Origin: Legionella sp. PATHC032
GTDB lineage: Bacteria > Pseudomonadota > Gammaproteobacteria > Legionellales > Legionellaceae
Length of the DNA stretch: 64,000 nt
Reading direction: 5' to 3'
NCBI RefSeq assembly: GCF_026191185.1
Contig: NZ_JAPHOV010000001.1
Location: 494,001-558,000, forward strand
Below the pieces are notes generated by a model. The model searched no databases. It saw only the letters and a program-made list of their open reading frames with translations, and had not been told where the DNA came from. The translations under genes were made by a program, and so were the position numbers. This document shows, piece by piece, positions 27,474-36,270 of the stretch. Position 1 is the first letter of the stretch. Each line of letters opens with the position of its first letter.

Positions 27474-28217
27474 TTGCGAATGAATAAAGAACATCATTCT
27501 GGGATTTATTTGTTACCAAATTTATTAACGACTGTCAGTTTATTTGCAGCATTTTATTCAATAGTTGCTTCCACAAAGGGACAATATGAGGCTGCTATTG
27601 TCGCTATGTTTATAGGAATGATTGCTGACAGTCTTGATGGACGGATTGCCCGGTTAACCAATACACAAACTGAATTTGGTGCTCAATACGATAGTTTGTC
27701 TGATATGGTTACTTTTGGAGTAGCCCCATCCTTACTTTTATATAATTTAACCCTGCATCAATTAGGAAAATTTGGCTGGTTGGTCGCTTTTATTTATACA
27801 GCAGCGGTTGCTTTGCGTCTGGCTCGGTTTAATACTCAGATTGGAAAATCGGATAAGCGTTATTTCCAGGGCCTCCCATGCCCACCAGGCGCAGCAGTAA
27901 TGGCTTCTTTTGCCTGGATCTGTTTTCAAAATGAATGGGAAAATTTGGTTGTATCTTTATTTACAGCGGTCTTGGCTTTGATTGTTTCTGTATTGATGGT
28001 GAGTAATTTACGCTATTACAGTTTTAAGGAAGTAGATCTTAAGGGTAAGGTTCCATTTTTATATGTTTTAGTGATGATTCTTTTGTTTGTTGCAATTGCT
28101 GCAAATCCTGCAATAGTGCTTTTTGCAAGTTCAGCTATTTATGCTTTATCAGGCCCTATGCTGACTGTGATTTCATTGCATAAAATGAGGAAGCAAAGAA
28201 GAAATATGAGCAAATGA
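27474..28217 (+). CDS. pssA: CDP-diacylglycerol-serine O-phosphatidyltransferase
   Basis: About 247 residues, a polytopic inner-membrane enzyme making phosphatidylserine from CDP-diacylglycerol and serine. The CDP-alcohol phosphatidyltransferase motif D-G-x2-A-R-x8-G-x3-D-x3-D is seen in LDGRIARLTNTQTEFGAQYD and SLSD. GAGG (27465-27468) lies 5 nt before TTG 27474 and 11 nt before ATG 27480, so either may start; the ATG removes two residues. This is the type II membrane form, as in Bacillus, and not the E. coli type. Confidence 0.93.
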   Translation: MRMNKEHHSGIYLLPNLLTTVSLFAAFYSIVASTKGQYEAAIVAMFIGMIADSLDGRIARLTNTQTEFGAQYDSLSDMVTFGVAPSLLLYNLTLHQLGKFGWLVAFIYTAAVALRLARFNTQIGKSDKRYFQGLPCPPGAAVMASFAWICFQNEWENLVVSLFTAVLALIVSVLMVSNLRYYSFKEVDLKGKVPFLYVLVMILLFVAIAANPAIVLFASSAIYALSGPMLTVISLHKMRKQRRNMSK

Positions 28218-28457
28218 CATGGAGCGTGTATTTCTTAATGAATTATTATGAAAATTTATTACCAAAACCTGTAAACAGGTGATTTCTTTAGACTTGGTAT
28301 CAAGTAAGGTTTCGAAGTCTTAAGTTAGTTTATTAAATCACAGGTTGATCATAATAAAGATGTTACAAGAACTGGAAGCACATTCAGGGAGAATAAGAAC
28401 CTCTCTGTGTCGCAAAAAGATATGAAGCGAAGGTAAACAGCGTTGATTAGTATATTC

Positions 28458-28727
28458 TTATTCACTTTCCCCAAACCGATTATTAATTAATTCGACCAAG
28501 GCTTCATTCATACGCTCTTCATCCGGACCGTCAATTTCCAGCGTCAACTCACTACCTTTGTTAGCAGCAAGCATCATCACACCCATAATGCTTTTGCCAT
28601 TAACGGTCTGAGTATCTTTGGTTACATCAATATGACTTTGAAATTTTGCTGCTGTTGAGACAAATTTCGCTGAGGCACGAGCATGTAAACCGAGTCTGTT
28701 GATTATCTTAATTTTGGTCTTGATCAT
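28458..28727 (-). CDS. ptsH: HPr family phosphocarrier (NPr-like)
   Basis: 89 residues. Phosphotransferase carrier with the active His in INRLGLHARASAKFV and a regulatory-serine region GKSIMGVMML. The linkage to hpf and rpoN suggests the nitrogen-type PTS (NPr) and not sugar uptake. ptsN and rapZ, usual neighbours, are absent here. There is a 191-bp gap to hpf, so it may have its own promoter. Confidence 0.93.
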   Translation of the reverse strand: MIKTKIKIINRLGLHARASAKFVSTAAKFQSHIDVTKDTQTVNGKSIMGVMMLAANKGSELTLEIDGPDEERMNEALVELINNRFGESE

Positions 28728-28918
28728 AGCACGTACAATGTATCATGACTCTGGTATCAGGTACAGTGATTAAATAAGTGATTTTAGTAATCGCCTTGCT
28801 TTCTCAGTGCTATGACCTCATTCAAAAAACTGTTATTTGTTTTATGTCAGTTTACATAAAGCACTGAGAAGGCGTTGATATTAAATTAAAGTAAAAGTGT
28901 TTGTATTTAAAATAACAT

Positions 28919-29218
28919 TTAATCCCTGTCTCTATGGGCTAAAAGTTTTTCCTTGTGTTTAATCAGTTGTCGATTTAATTTGTCTACCAAAGTATCAATA
29001 GCAGCATACATGTCTTCTGATTCTGAACTGGCATGCAACTCACCTTTAGTAACTAATACAGTAGCTTCCGCTATTTGTCTAACCTTTTCGACATCAAATA
29101 CTACATTAATTGCTCTGATGTGATCAAAATGACGCTCAAGCTTATCAAATTTTTCTTCAGTGAATGCTCTTAGTGCAGGAGTGACATCCATACCATGTCC
29201 AGTAATGTTGATTTGCAT
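28919..29218 (-). CDS. hpf: Ribosome hibernation promoting factor (short form)
   Basis: 99 residues, the short HPF/YfiA type without the C-terminal dimerisation domain. It binds the 30S subunit near the decoding region in stationary phase. Family pattern: MQINITGHGMDVTPALRAFTE at the start and LHASSESEDMYAAIDTLVDK. It lies 26 nt after rpoN with the ribosome site AAAGGAGG, in the standard rpoN-hpf order. Confidence 0.95.
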   Translation of the reverse strand: MQINITGHGMDVTPALRAFTEEKFDKLERHFDHIRAINVVFDVEKVRQIAEATVLVTKGELHASSESEDMYAAIDTLVDKLNRQLIKHKEKLLAHRDRD

Positions 29219-29244
29219 AAAACCTCCTTTCGTTGACCGATTAA

Positions 29245-30639
29245 TTAACTACTAATAACCTTTCTTTCATTGGATGGGGGAATCCCCATTGCTTCACGAT
29301 ATTTGGCAACAGTACGTCTTGCTACTTTAATGCCTTGCTCGCCTATTAGTTGGGCAATTTTACTATCACTCAAAGGTTTTTTTCTATTCTCTGCTGAAAT
29401 TAATTTTTTAATTACCGCGCGTATTGCGGTGGAAGAGCATTCTCCCCCGCTATCAGTATTGACATGACTGGAGAAGAAATATTTTAGCTCAAAAACCCCG
29501 CGGGGTGTATTAATAAATTTTTGAGTTGTAACTCTTGATACCGTTGATTCGTGCATGTCCAGGGCAGAAGCAATATCATTCAATATTAATGGCTTCATCG
29601 CCTCTTCACCAAACTCCAGAAATCCATGTTGGTATTCCATGATACAGGTTGCTACTTTTAGCAGAGTTTCCTGACGGCTTTGAATACTTTTTAAAAACCA
29701 ACGTGCCTCTTGTAAATTATGCTTTAAGAATTGATTATCCAGACTATTGTTTGCGCGTTGGATTAAAGCGGCATATTGACTATTAATACTCAACTTGGGA
29801 AGAATATTTTGATTCAAAAAAACTTTCCATTGATTATCTATCTTTTTAACAGTTAAGTCGGGAATAACATATTCAGTATTATCTTGATGGATCAAACTTC
29901 CTGGTTTTGGATTTAATTTATGAATGATTTGTAATATTTCATGGATTGTTTTTTCGCTTATTTGATGATTTTTCATGAGTTGTCTATAGTTATGTTGTCC
30001 TAGCAACTCAATGTCTTCAAGAATGATTTTCTTGGCAGTAGCCAAAAGCTTAGGTTCCAGTGGCAGTTGTTCCAATTGCAAAACGAGTGTTTCTGCTAAA
30101 TTAACAGATGCGCATCCTACGGGGTCAAATAATTGAAGCCTGTGTCTCACTGCTTCTATTTCTTCTATATCCAGAGGAAAATCATCACTGTTTAAGCTGG
30201 CGTGAATTTCAGCAACAGGTATAGTTAAAAAGCCATCATCGTTTATAGCATCAATAATTGTTGTAGCAATGACTCGGTCAATATCGCTCATAGGCGTCAG
30301 ATCAAGTTGCCAGTTAAGATGGTCTTGTAAATTGGTGGTCGTACAGTGTAGATTATCAAAATTGTAATCGTTCTCTTCAAAATTATTACGCTTGTTTAAG
30401 CTATTATACAGTTGTGACCATTGAAAATCTGAATATTCATCATGGTTCTGATTGGTATTTATTTGGATGTCTTCTTTTTCTTCAACAGGAGTGGCTTCAA
30501 GCAAAGGATTTGATTCAACTATGAGTTGAATTTCTTGTTGTAAATCAAAGGTAGATAATTGCAGCAGTCTTATGGCTTGTTGCAGTTGTGGGGTTAACGT
30601 GAGATGTTGACCAATACCAATCTGCAATGTCTGTTTCAT
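29245..30639 (-). CDS. rpoN: RNA polymerase sigma-54 factor
   Basis: 464 residues. A Gln/Leu-rich activator-interacting region I (LTPQLQQAIRLLQLSTFDLQ) is at the N-terminus, followed by an acidic region II (residues 50-110), the core-binding domain, a helix-turn-helix (LNDIASALDMHESTVSRVTT) and the C-terminal RpoN box VARRTVAKYREAMGIP, which reads the -24 element. It directs sigma-54 promoters, including flagellar genes in Legionella. hpf and ptsH follow. Confidence 0.97.
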   Translation of the reverse strand: MKQTLQIGIGQHLTLTPQLQQAIRLLQLSTFDLQQEIQLIVESNPLLEATPVEEKEDIQINTNQNHDEYSDFQWSQLYNSLNKRNNFEENDYNFDNLHCTTTNLQDHLNWQLDLTPMSDIDRVIATTIIDAINDDGFLTIPVAEIHASLNSDDFPLDIEEIEAVRHRLQLFDPVGCASVNLAETLVLQLEQLPLEPKLLATAKKIILEDIELLGQHNYRQLMKNHQISEKTIHEILQIIHKLNPKPGSLIHQDNTEYVIPDLTVKKIDNQWKVFLNQNILPKLSINSQYAALIQRANNSLDNQFLKHNLQEARWFLKSIQSRQETLLKVATCIMEYQHGFLEFGEEAMKPLILNDIASALDMHESTVSRVTTQKFINTPRGVFELKYFFSSHVNTDSGGECSSTAIRAVIKKLISAENRKKPLSDSKIAQLIGEQGIKVARRTVAKYREAMGIPPSNERKVISS

Positions 30640-30848
30640 TCAAATCCTCTTTGTTTTTACTGTCTTTATCTATCAGTTTAAACGATCCACGAGGATTATC
30701 CAGTGTTTACGGGCGTTAATTTGAATTTAAAAGTATGGGGATTACCTATTTTTTTAATAAAATGATAGGCTTGTTTTGAAATATAACAAATTGATTTTGA
30801 AAGGGGATAATGAGAGGACGTAAGCCCCAAAAACAGGGGCCTATCAAT

Positions 30849-31013
30849 TTATTTTACTTTTTTCTCTTTGAAAAGCACGTGCTTACGTACTTTAGGGTCG
30901 TACATCATCAACTCCATCTTTTCAGGATGGTTACGTGGATTTTTGGTAGTGGTTTTATAGTATCCAGTTCCTGCTGTGGATTCCATTTTCACTTTTATTG
31001 TAACAGCTGCCAT
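30849..31013 (-). CDS. rpmG: 50S ribosomal protein L33
   Basis: 54 residues: begins [20 protein letters not shown] and ends in the basic tail [11 protein letters not shown]. Central motif [19 protein letters not shown]. This is the cysteine-free type of L33. It follows rpmB by 14 nt, the usual rpmB-rpmG pair. Just past its stop, GCCCC-TGTTTTT-GGGGC (30823-30840) could form a hairpin but has no good T-run. Confidence 0.97.
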   Translation of the reverse strand: MAAVTIKVKMESTAGTGYYKTTTKNPRNHPEKMELMMYDPKVRKHVLFKEKKVK

Positions 31014-31027
31014 GGCTTATCCCCTTG

Positions 31028-31264
31028 TTATATCTTCTCACCTTTAGCTCTGATTTTATCCAGAACTGCCTTTATGCCTAACTTGTCAATAATTCTCATA
31101 CCCTTGGTACTTAATCTCAAGGTGACAAATCGATTTTCTTCTTCAACCCAGAATTTATGATTCTGAATGTTAGGCAGGAAGCGTCTTTTGGTTTTGTTAT
31201 TAGCGTGCGACACTTTATGACCAACCATGGGTCGCTTGCCAGTTACCTGACATACTCTAGACAT
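31028..31264 (-). CDS. rpmB: 50S ribosomal protein L28
   Basis: 78 residues: [20 protein letters not shown], then [14 protein letters not shown] and [14 protein letters not shown], all typical of L28. It heads the rpmB-rpmG operon behind a good promoter about 115 bp upstream. Confidence 0.98.
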
Positions 31265-31379
31265 TGTGTTACTCCAAGATAAAAAAAATTTTAACAGCCC
31301 TTACCAATGCACTACAATGGTGTTGGTTTTGACGGGCTTTCGTTGTAAAAAATAACCAGATATGAAATACAAGAGCGGT

Positions 31380-31408
31380 TTTATAACAAAAAAACCCAAA
31401 TATTGCAA
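31380..31408 (-). promoter_or_regulatory. Promoter of rpmB-rpmG
   Basis: On the minus strand TTGCAA (31403-31408), a 17-bp spacer and TATAAA (31380-31385) make a near-consensus sigma-70 promoter, giving a leader of about 110 nt before rpmB. Confidence 0.65.
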
Positions 31409-31532
31409 TATTTTTACTTTGTTTTCATTAAAATCGGATTTTTCATGGCTGTTGTCCAAAGAGGTATCTGGTAAAAGTAGAATATTTAATCAAAATCAGT
31501 ATAATCCTGAAATTTTATATTGAGTTATTGTA

Positions 31533-32210
31533 ATGCAACGTAAGATTAAAAGTTACGTGTTGCGCGCTGGGCGAATCAGTAACAGACAGCAACAAGGATT
31601 AGATCTTTGGCTTGAAGACTATGAATTAAAATTTGATAGTCCCTCTCCGTGGAATTTTGCGAAGGAATTTGGTCGCCATGATGCGGATACTATTGTAGAG
31701 ATTGGTTTTGGTATGGGTACCTCATTGTTTACCATGGCAATGAATAACCCCCAATGTAATTACCTGGGCATAGAAGTACATAGAGCAGGCGTTGGTAGTC
31801 TGGTAGCGGATTTGCATGAGCACCAGGTGACGAATGTGCGGGTGGTGATGCATGATGCAGTAGAAGTTTTACAAACCAAAATACAAGAAAATTCTCTTGC
31901 TGGGGTTCAAATTTTTTTCCCCGATCCGTGGCATAAAAAACGTCATCATAAGCGACGACTGATTCAATCCGAATTTATTCAAATGTTAGCAAAAAAAATC
32001 AGGCCATCCGGATTTATTCACTGTGCTACTGACTGGGAAGATTATGCAGAACATATTTTAAATGTTTTATCTTCAGAATCGGCCTTGTTTAACCAACAGA
32101 AAGAGGGCGGATACTCACCTCGCCCGGACTCAAGGCCGTTAACAAAATTTGAGCAGCGTGGTGAGCGTCTAGGCCATGGGGTATGGGATCTGGTTTTTAT
32201 AAAAAAATAA
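31533..32210 (+). CDS. trmB: tRNA (guanine-N7-)-methyltransferase
   Basis: 225 residues. Forms m7G46 in the tRNA variable loop. It shows VEIGFGMGTSLFTMA (SAM site), NYLGIEVHRAGVG, VQIFFPDPWHKKRHHKRRL (catalytic and substrate motif) and the C-terminal TKFEQRGERLGHGVWDLVF. It overlaps the longest reading of the next gene, but that gene probably starts 12 nt past this stop. Confidence 0.97.
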   Translation: MQRKIKSYVLRAGRISNRQQQGLDLWLEDYELKFDSPSPWNFAKEFGRHDADTIVEIGFGMGTSLFTMAMNNPQCNYLGIEVHRAGVGSLVADLHEHQVTNVRVVMHDAVEVLQTKIQENSLAGVQIFFPDPWHKKRHHKRRLIQSEFIQMLAKKIRPSGFIHCATDWEDYAEHILNVLSSESALFNQQKEGGYSPRPDSRPLTKFEQRGERLGHGVWDLVFIKK

Positions 32211-32221
32211 GGAAGTTACCT

Positions 32222-33346
32222 ATGATTAAGCATGCAATTCTTATTAGCGGATTGATTTTTTCCTTTTTAGCCTCAGCAGCAGATATGTCGTTTTTAGCCC
32301 AATTGACTGAAGTACCTGGTGCCTCCGGGTACGAAAAAAATGTTCGCCATTTGCTGCAAAAACAGTGGCAGCCCTACATGACGGAGCTAAAAGTCGATGG
32401 TATGGGTAATTTGATCGGTCAGCGTAAATATAATCAGAAAGGACCGAAATTACTATTCATGGCACATCTTGATGAAACAGGGTTTATGGTCGAATCCATA
32501 ACACCAGATGGTTTTTTGAAAGTTATCCCTTTGGGTGGGATTGCAAACTCGGTCATCTATGCTCAACGCTGGGCAGTTTCAACATCCAAAGGACCTGTAT
32601 TAGCTTATTCAGGTATGGATTCCCCGCATTTATTAGGTGATAAAAAAATGTTAGGGTCCCCTGATATCAATGCCCTGTTTTTAGATGTTGGCGCAGAAAA
32701 TAAAGAACAAGCTCAGAAAGAATTTGCAATCCAACCTGGCCTTGAAGTCACACCAGTAAGTGAATTTAGCCAATTAAGCAAGAACAGATTTTTAGGCAAG
32801 GCTTTGGATGATCGCTTAGGGTTAGCTGTCATTAGTGACGTTCTGGGGGCAGTGAAACAACAACCCAATCAATTATATGTTGCTGCCACAGTGCAAGAGG
32901 AAGTTGGCATGCGGGGTGCCAGTACAGTATACAAAGCGACTCATCCAGATATTGCAATTAATGTTGAAGTGGGAATCGCTGACGATTATCCCATGCTGTT
33001 GGCGGATAGAAAAGGTCGAATTGGCTTGGGGAAAGGACCATCCTTGTTTGTTTATGACAAATCAATGATTCCCCATCAGGAATTGATTAACTGGATAATG
33101 GAGCTCGCTAATAAAAATAATATCCCTCTACAACTTGAGGTGGAGCCAGGATATGGCGAAGACGGTTCCAAGGTTCAAGCCTCAGGCATGGGCGTTCCTG
33201 TCGTCAACATAGGTATCCCTATCCGATATGCACATCAACATGCTGGGATATTTGATAAAAGAGATTACGATAACACGGTTAAATTGTTGAAGTTGATTGC
33301 TGAGAATTTGAATCAGGAAGTGGTTGACAAGATTAAAAAGAGTTAA
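32222..33346 (+). CDS. Exported M42-family metallopeptidase
   Basis: 374 residues from the ATG at 32222, chosen because GGAAG precedes it and the product then begins with a clean signal peptide (MIKHAILISGLIFSFLASAA). M42 zinc/cobalt aminopeptidase hallmarks: FMAHLDETGFMV (first His and Asp), LDDRLGLA (bridging Asp), VQEEVGMRGA (catalytic Glu pair), NVEVGIADD and the C-terminal RYAHQHAG. Most M42 peptidases are cytosolic, so export is unusual. The gene ends just before a 14-bp repeat flanking the ankyrin gene. Confidence 0.88.
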   Translation: MIKHAILISGLIFSFLASAADMSFLAQLTEVPGASGYEKNVRHLLQKQWQPYMTELKVDGMGNLIGQRKYNQKGPKLLFMAHLDETGFMVESITPDGFLKVIPLGGIANSVIYAQRWAVSTSKGPVLAYSGMDSPHLLGDKKMLGSPDINALFLDVGAENKEQAQKEFAIQPGLEVTPVSEFSQLSKNRFLGKALDDRLGLAVISDVLGAVKQQPNQLYVAATVQEEVGMRGASTVYKATHPDIAINVEVGIADDYPMLLADRKGRIGLGKGPSLFVYDKSMIPHQELINWIMELANKNNIPLQLEVEPGYGEDGSKVQASGMGVPVVNIGIPIRYAHQHAGIFDKRDYDNTVKLLKLIAENLNQEVVDKIKKS

Positions 33347-33347
33347 C

Positions 33348-33361
33348 AATATTTTGATCTT
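33348..33361 (+). repeat. 14-bp direct repeat, left copy, flanking ankC
   Basis: AATATTTTGATCTT begins two bases after the M42 peptidase stop codon. An identical copy lies at 34920-34933, nine bases past the ankC stop; the two bracket the whole gene. Confidence 0.8.
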
Positions 33362-33423
33362 CCATTGTCCATTGTGTAGTATTGGTGTCCTATAAATGAT
33401 TTATAAATAAAGGAAGTATTATT

Positions 33424-34911
33424 ATGGATTTTGTAAGTGAAATGAATAAGATTCTACAAATGGAATTAGAGCAATTTAAAGAATTTATTCAAAAGAAGTT
33501 GGAAGAAGATAAAAATTATTTAGAAAAATTATTTTGGCTGCCGAATGGTTCTCAAATGACTGTTTTAAATTATTTGATCGAACAATACTCTGAGCCTAAG
33601 GTCGGCGTAGACGATACAAATAAAGATTTGCTCGCCAAAATAGATTTTGTTCTTCATAAGGCTAAAGATGTGAATGTTGGTGAACCCTTACACCAGGCAA
33701 TTGTTGCTGGAAAAATTTCTTTGGCACTCTATCTATTGGGAGTGGATGAAAATAATTTCACCAATGATGAAAGTGAAAAAACAGATGTTTTGAGTATTTT
33801 GTCTAAAGTAAGGAAAAAAATCGAAGAGTCTTTTAGCCACGTTAAACGATATTTTTTTGATGTGGATAAGCGGGATAGTTATGGGCGCACTTTGTTGTCT
33901 TTGGTATTAGATACAAAACGCAAGGAACTATTAATTGCCATTTTAGCTAGGAATCCCATTGTACACGCGACAACGTTAAGATCCTCTGCCTATGTTCCTT
34001 TCCAGCCTATTCATCAAGCTGTTGTTTTAGATTATGCGGAAGGCATTACCTTGTTAGCCAGTACGGGGGCGCAATTGACAAATCCACTGGGTATCATGAG
34101 AGATACACCAGTCATTTTAGCTGCTCGTTTGGGCAAAATAAATGCACTGGCGGCTTTACTGGATTTACCAGCTCAAAGTTTGTCTCTTGAATCCGAAAAC
34201 AATCATTTATTCGAAGACAAACAAACTGGTCATACAGCAGTAGAAGAGTTATGTGAACGCATGACCAATGAGAATGATAAGGCAGACGCTCTGCGTGGGA
34301 TTGCCATGCTAATATGCCGTGGTGCTGAACCGCCACGTAATGAAAAAATGCGAAACTTGTTAAGCAGCAACAGGGTTGCTTTCTTAAAAGCGGTCAGTAC
34401 CTATTTGGCAGATAAGCCTCAGTTGGTCGATGCTTTTGTAGAGCGTTGCCATCTAAGAGAAAGTGCTTTGCATAACATAGTTTATGCCGATCATTCATGG
34501 GGGAGTTCTATTCGTCATTTATTTGGTGTTCCCAGTGAGGCGGCTCTTATTGTTGAAGAATTAGTAACGAGAAAATACAGTGATCCTTCTTTTGCCAGCG
34601 AAAATGTTTCATCATTATCAACTACTGCTACGGAAAATCTACGTTCAGAGAAGAATCCGCTAAAACTCTATGCCGAATTTGTCAGACGATATACACAAGC
34701 TTATGACAGCCAAATGATTACCAATCGTTGGAGTACTATGCGCTGGATGATCGCTGAAGGAAATTGCGATTGGGATACAGTGGTTCGGTATTCTAAAAAT
34801 CATCCAACAAGCCGTACCAGAATTGTATTGAATGAAATGTTTAACCCAATACCGAGAGTACATGAGGATATTGAGTCTCAACAGAATTCTCCTAGAGTTG
34901 TCCTAAAATAA
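33424..34911 (+). CDS. ankC/legA12: Ankyrin-repeat protein, likely Dot/Icm effector AnkC/LegA12
   Basis: 495 residues, soluble, no signal peptide. The N-terminus is acidic and helical. Ankyrin-type repeats are visible at about residues 150-250: DSYGRTLLSLVLDTKRKELL, FQPIHQAVVLDYAEGITLLA and RDTPVILAARLGKINALAAL. The C-terminal half has no recognisable domain, and the C-terminus (HEDIESQQNSPRVVLK) is polar with acidic residues, as in many Dot/Icm substrates. I assign it to AnkC/LegA12 from memory of the locus order. The host target is unknown. Flanking 14-bp direct repeats suggest acquisition as a unit. Ribosome site AAAGGAAG. Confidence 0.85.
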   Translation: MDFVSEMNKILQMELEQFKEFIQKKLEEDKNYLEKLFWLPNGSQMTVLNYLIEQYSEPKVGVDDTNKDLLAKIDFVLHKAKDVNVGEPLHQAIVAGKISLALYLLGVDENNFTNDESEKTDVLSILSKVRKKIEESFSHVKRYFFDVDKRDSYGRTLLSLVLDTKRKELLIAILARNPIVHATTLRSSAYVPFQPIHQAVVLDYAEGITLLASTGAQLTNPLGIMRDTPVILAARLGKINALAALLDLPAQSLSLESENNHLFEDKQTGHTAVEELCERMTNENDKADALRGIAMLICRGAEPPRNEKMRNLLSSNRVAFLKAVSTYLADKPQLVDAFVERCHLRESALHNIVYADHSWGSSIRHLFGVPSEAALIVEELVTRKYSDPSFASENVSSLSTTATENLRSEKNPLKLYAEFVRRYTQAYDSQMITNRWSTMRWMIAEGNCDWDTVVRYSKNHPTSRTRIVLNEMFNPIPRVHEDIESQQNSPRVVLK

Positions 34912-34919
34912 TTCATATT

Positions 34920-34933
34920 AATATTTTGATCTT
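34920..34933 (+). repeat. 14-bp direct repeat, right copy, flanking ankC
   Basis: Identical to 33348-33361 (AATATTTTGATCTT). It is followed at once by the terminator hairpin at 34935-34970. Confidence 0.8.
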
Positions 34934-34934
34934 G

Positions 34935-34970
34935 AACCTTCGACAGGCACCCTGGTGACCTGCGAAGGTT
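34935..34970 (+). terminator. Strong hairpin after ankC
   Basis: AACCTTCG-a-CAGG-CACC pairs with GGTG-a-CCTG-CGAAGGTT (8+4+4 bp with single-A bulges) around a 2-nt loop. No long T-run follows (TATAAAAC), so it may terminate weakly or protect the 3' end. Confidence 0.65.
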
Positions 34971-35125
34971 TATAAAACATCTTGAGTATTTCCAGATAAT
35001 TGCCAAGCCCAGATAGTTTTTTGCTTAATTGGTTAATATTCAAATAAGTCCTCAAGTATCTACTTGCTTAAACTTCATATACCCCATAAAATCCTAAATT
35101 CATTTGAAATTGCTAGGAGTAGTAC

Positions 35126-36268
35126 ATGGGGTGGAATGAGCCAGAGAAGGGCAAAGATCCATGGTCGGGTAAAAATCAACCTCCGGATTTGGATGAAGCG
35201 CTTAAACGTATCCAGGATAAATTGAAGAAAACATTTTTTGGAGGCACGGGCAAATCAAATAATAATTCGTCAGGCAGTTCCAGTGGCGGGTTGCTTGCTG
35301 TCGCAGTTTTATTAATAGCTTTTATTCTTTGGGCTCTTTCTGGTATTTTTATTGTGGATCCTGCAGAGCAAGCAGTGATACTCCGTTTTGGTAAATATGC
35401 AGAAACAGTTGGTCCTGGTCCTCATTGGATTCCTCGTTTTATCTCATCAAAGATTGTTATGAATGTAGATAGGGTGTTAGATTACTCCTACTCTGCTCAA
35501 ATGCTTACCAGTGATGAAAATTTAGTATCGGTCTCTTTGGCTGTCCAGTACCGCATTAATGATTTGAGTGAATATTTGTTTAATGTCGCAAATCCTGAGG
35601 AAAGCTTACAACAGGCAACCTCCAGTGCCTTAAGGCAGGTTGTAGGCACGACAACCCTGGATCAGATAATAACCGAAGGTCGAGAAATTTGGGGAGGTAG
35701 GGTAGAAGAAACTCTGAGAAAAACTTTAGATAGTTACAAGACCGGAATTTTAATCGTTAATGTGTCACCCCAACCTGCCAGAGCTCCAGAAAGTGTTCAG
35801 GATGCTTTTGATGACGCTATTAAAGCTCAAGAAGATGAAAAACGCTTCAAGGAGCAGGCTTATGCTTATGCAGCGAAAGTAGTGCCCATTGCAGAAGGTA
35901 AAGCGAGCCGTATTCAACAGGAAGCTGAAGCTTATTCGAAGCAAGTCGTATTAGCTGCTCAGGGAGAAGTAGCAGAATTTTTAGCCTTACTTCCTCAATA
36001 CAATGCAGCTCCTCAAGTTACGGCTAAACGGATGTATCTTGAGGCTATGCAAAAAGTTATGAATAAGAGCAGCACTATTATTGTAGACAGTAAAGCAGGA
36101 AACTTATTGTATCTACCTTTAGATAAATTACTTGGAAATCAATATTTTCCGCAATCTGAAAATCCAAAAACCATAAAAAACGGTACGAATGCCAGTAATG
36201 AGGAGGACAATTTGATTCTTTCTGGAAGAGATCTCACAAGGCCAACTTATAGTCAAGGGAGAGATTGA
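35126..36268 (+). CDS. hflK: HflK, regulator of FtsH protease (SPFH protein)
   Basis: 380 residues. A Gly/Asn/Ser-rich cytoplasmic N-terminus (1-60), one membrane segment (about 62-85), then a periplasmic SPFH/prohibitin domain and a coiled-coil tail. With HflC it forms the HflKC cage around FtsH. Signature stretches: VDPAEQAVILRFGKY and PESVQDAFDDAIKAQEDEKR. The stop is directly followed by hflC. Confidence 0.96.
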   Translation: MGWNEPEKGKDPWSGKNQPPDLDEALKRIQDKLKKTFFGGTGKSNNNSSGSSSGGLLAVAVLLIAFILWALSGIFIVDPAEQAVILRFGKYAETVGPGPHWIPRFISSKIVMNVDRVLDYSYSAQMLTSDENLVSVSLAVQYRINDLSEYLFNVANPEESLQQATSSALRQVVGTTTLDQIITEGREIWGGRVEETLRKTLDSYKTGILIVNVSPQPARAPESVQDAFDDAIKAQEDEKRFKEQAYAYAAKVVPIAEGKASRIQQEAEAYSKQVVLAAQGEVAEFLALLPQYNAAPQVTAKRMYLEAMQKVMNKSSTIIVDSKAGNLLYLPLDKLLGNQYFPQSENPKTIKNGTNASNEEDNLILSGRDLTRPTYSQGRD

Positions 36269-36270
36269 GA

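Noticed and set aside
30810..31160. 116-codon plus-strand ORF
   Set aside because: It is antisense to rpmG and the end of rpmB, which are certain.
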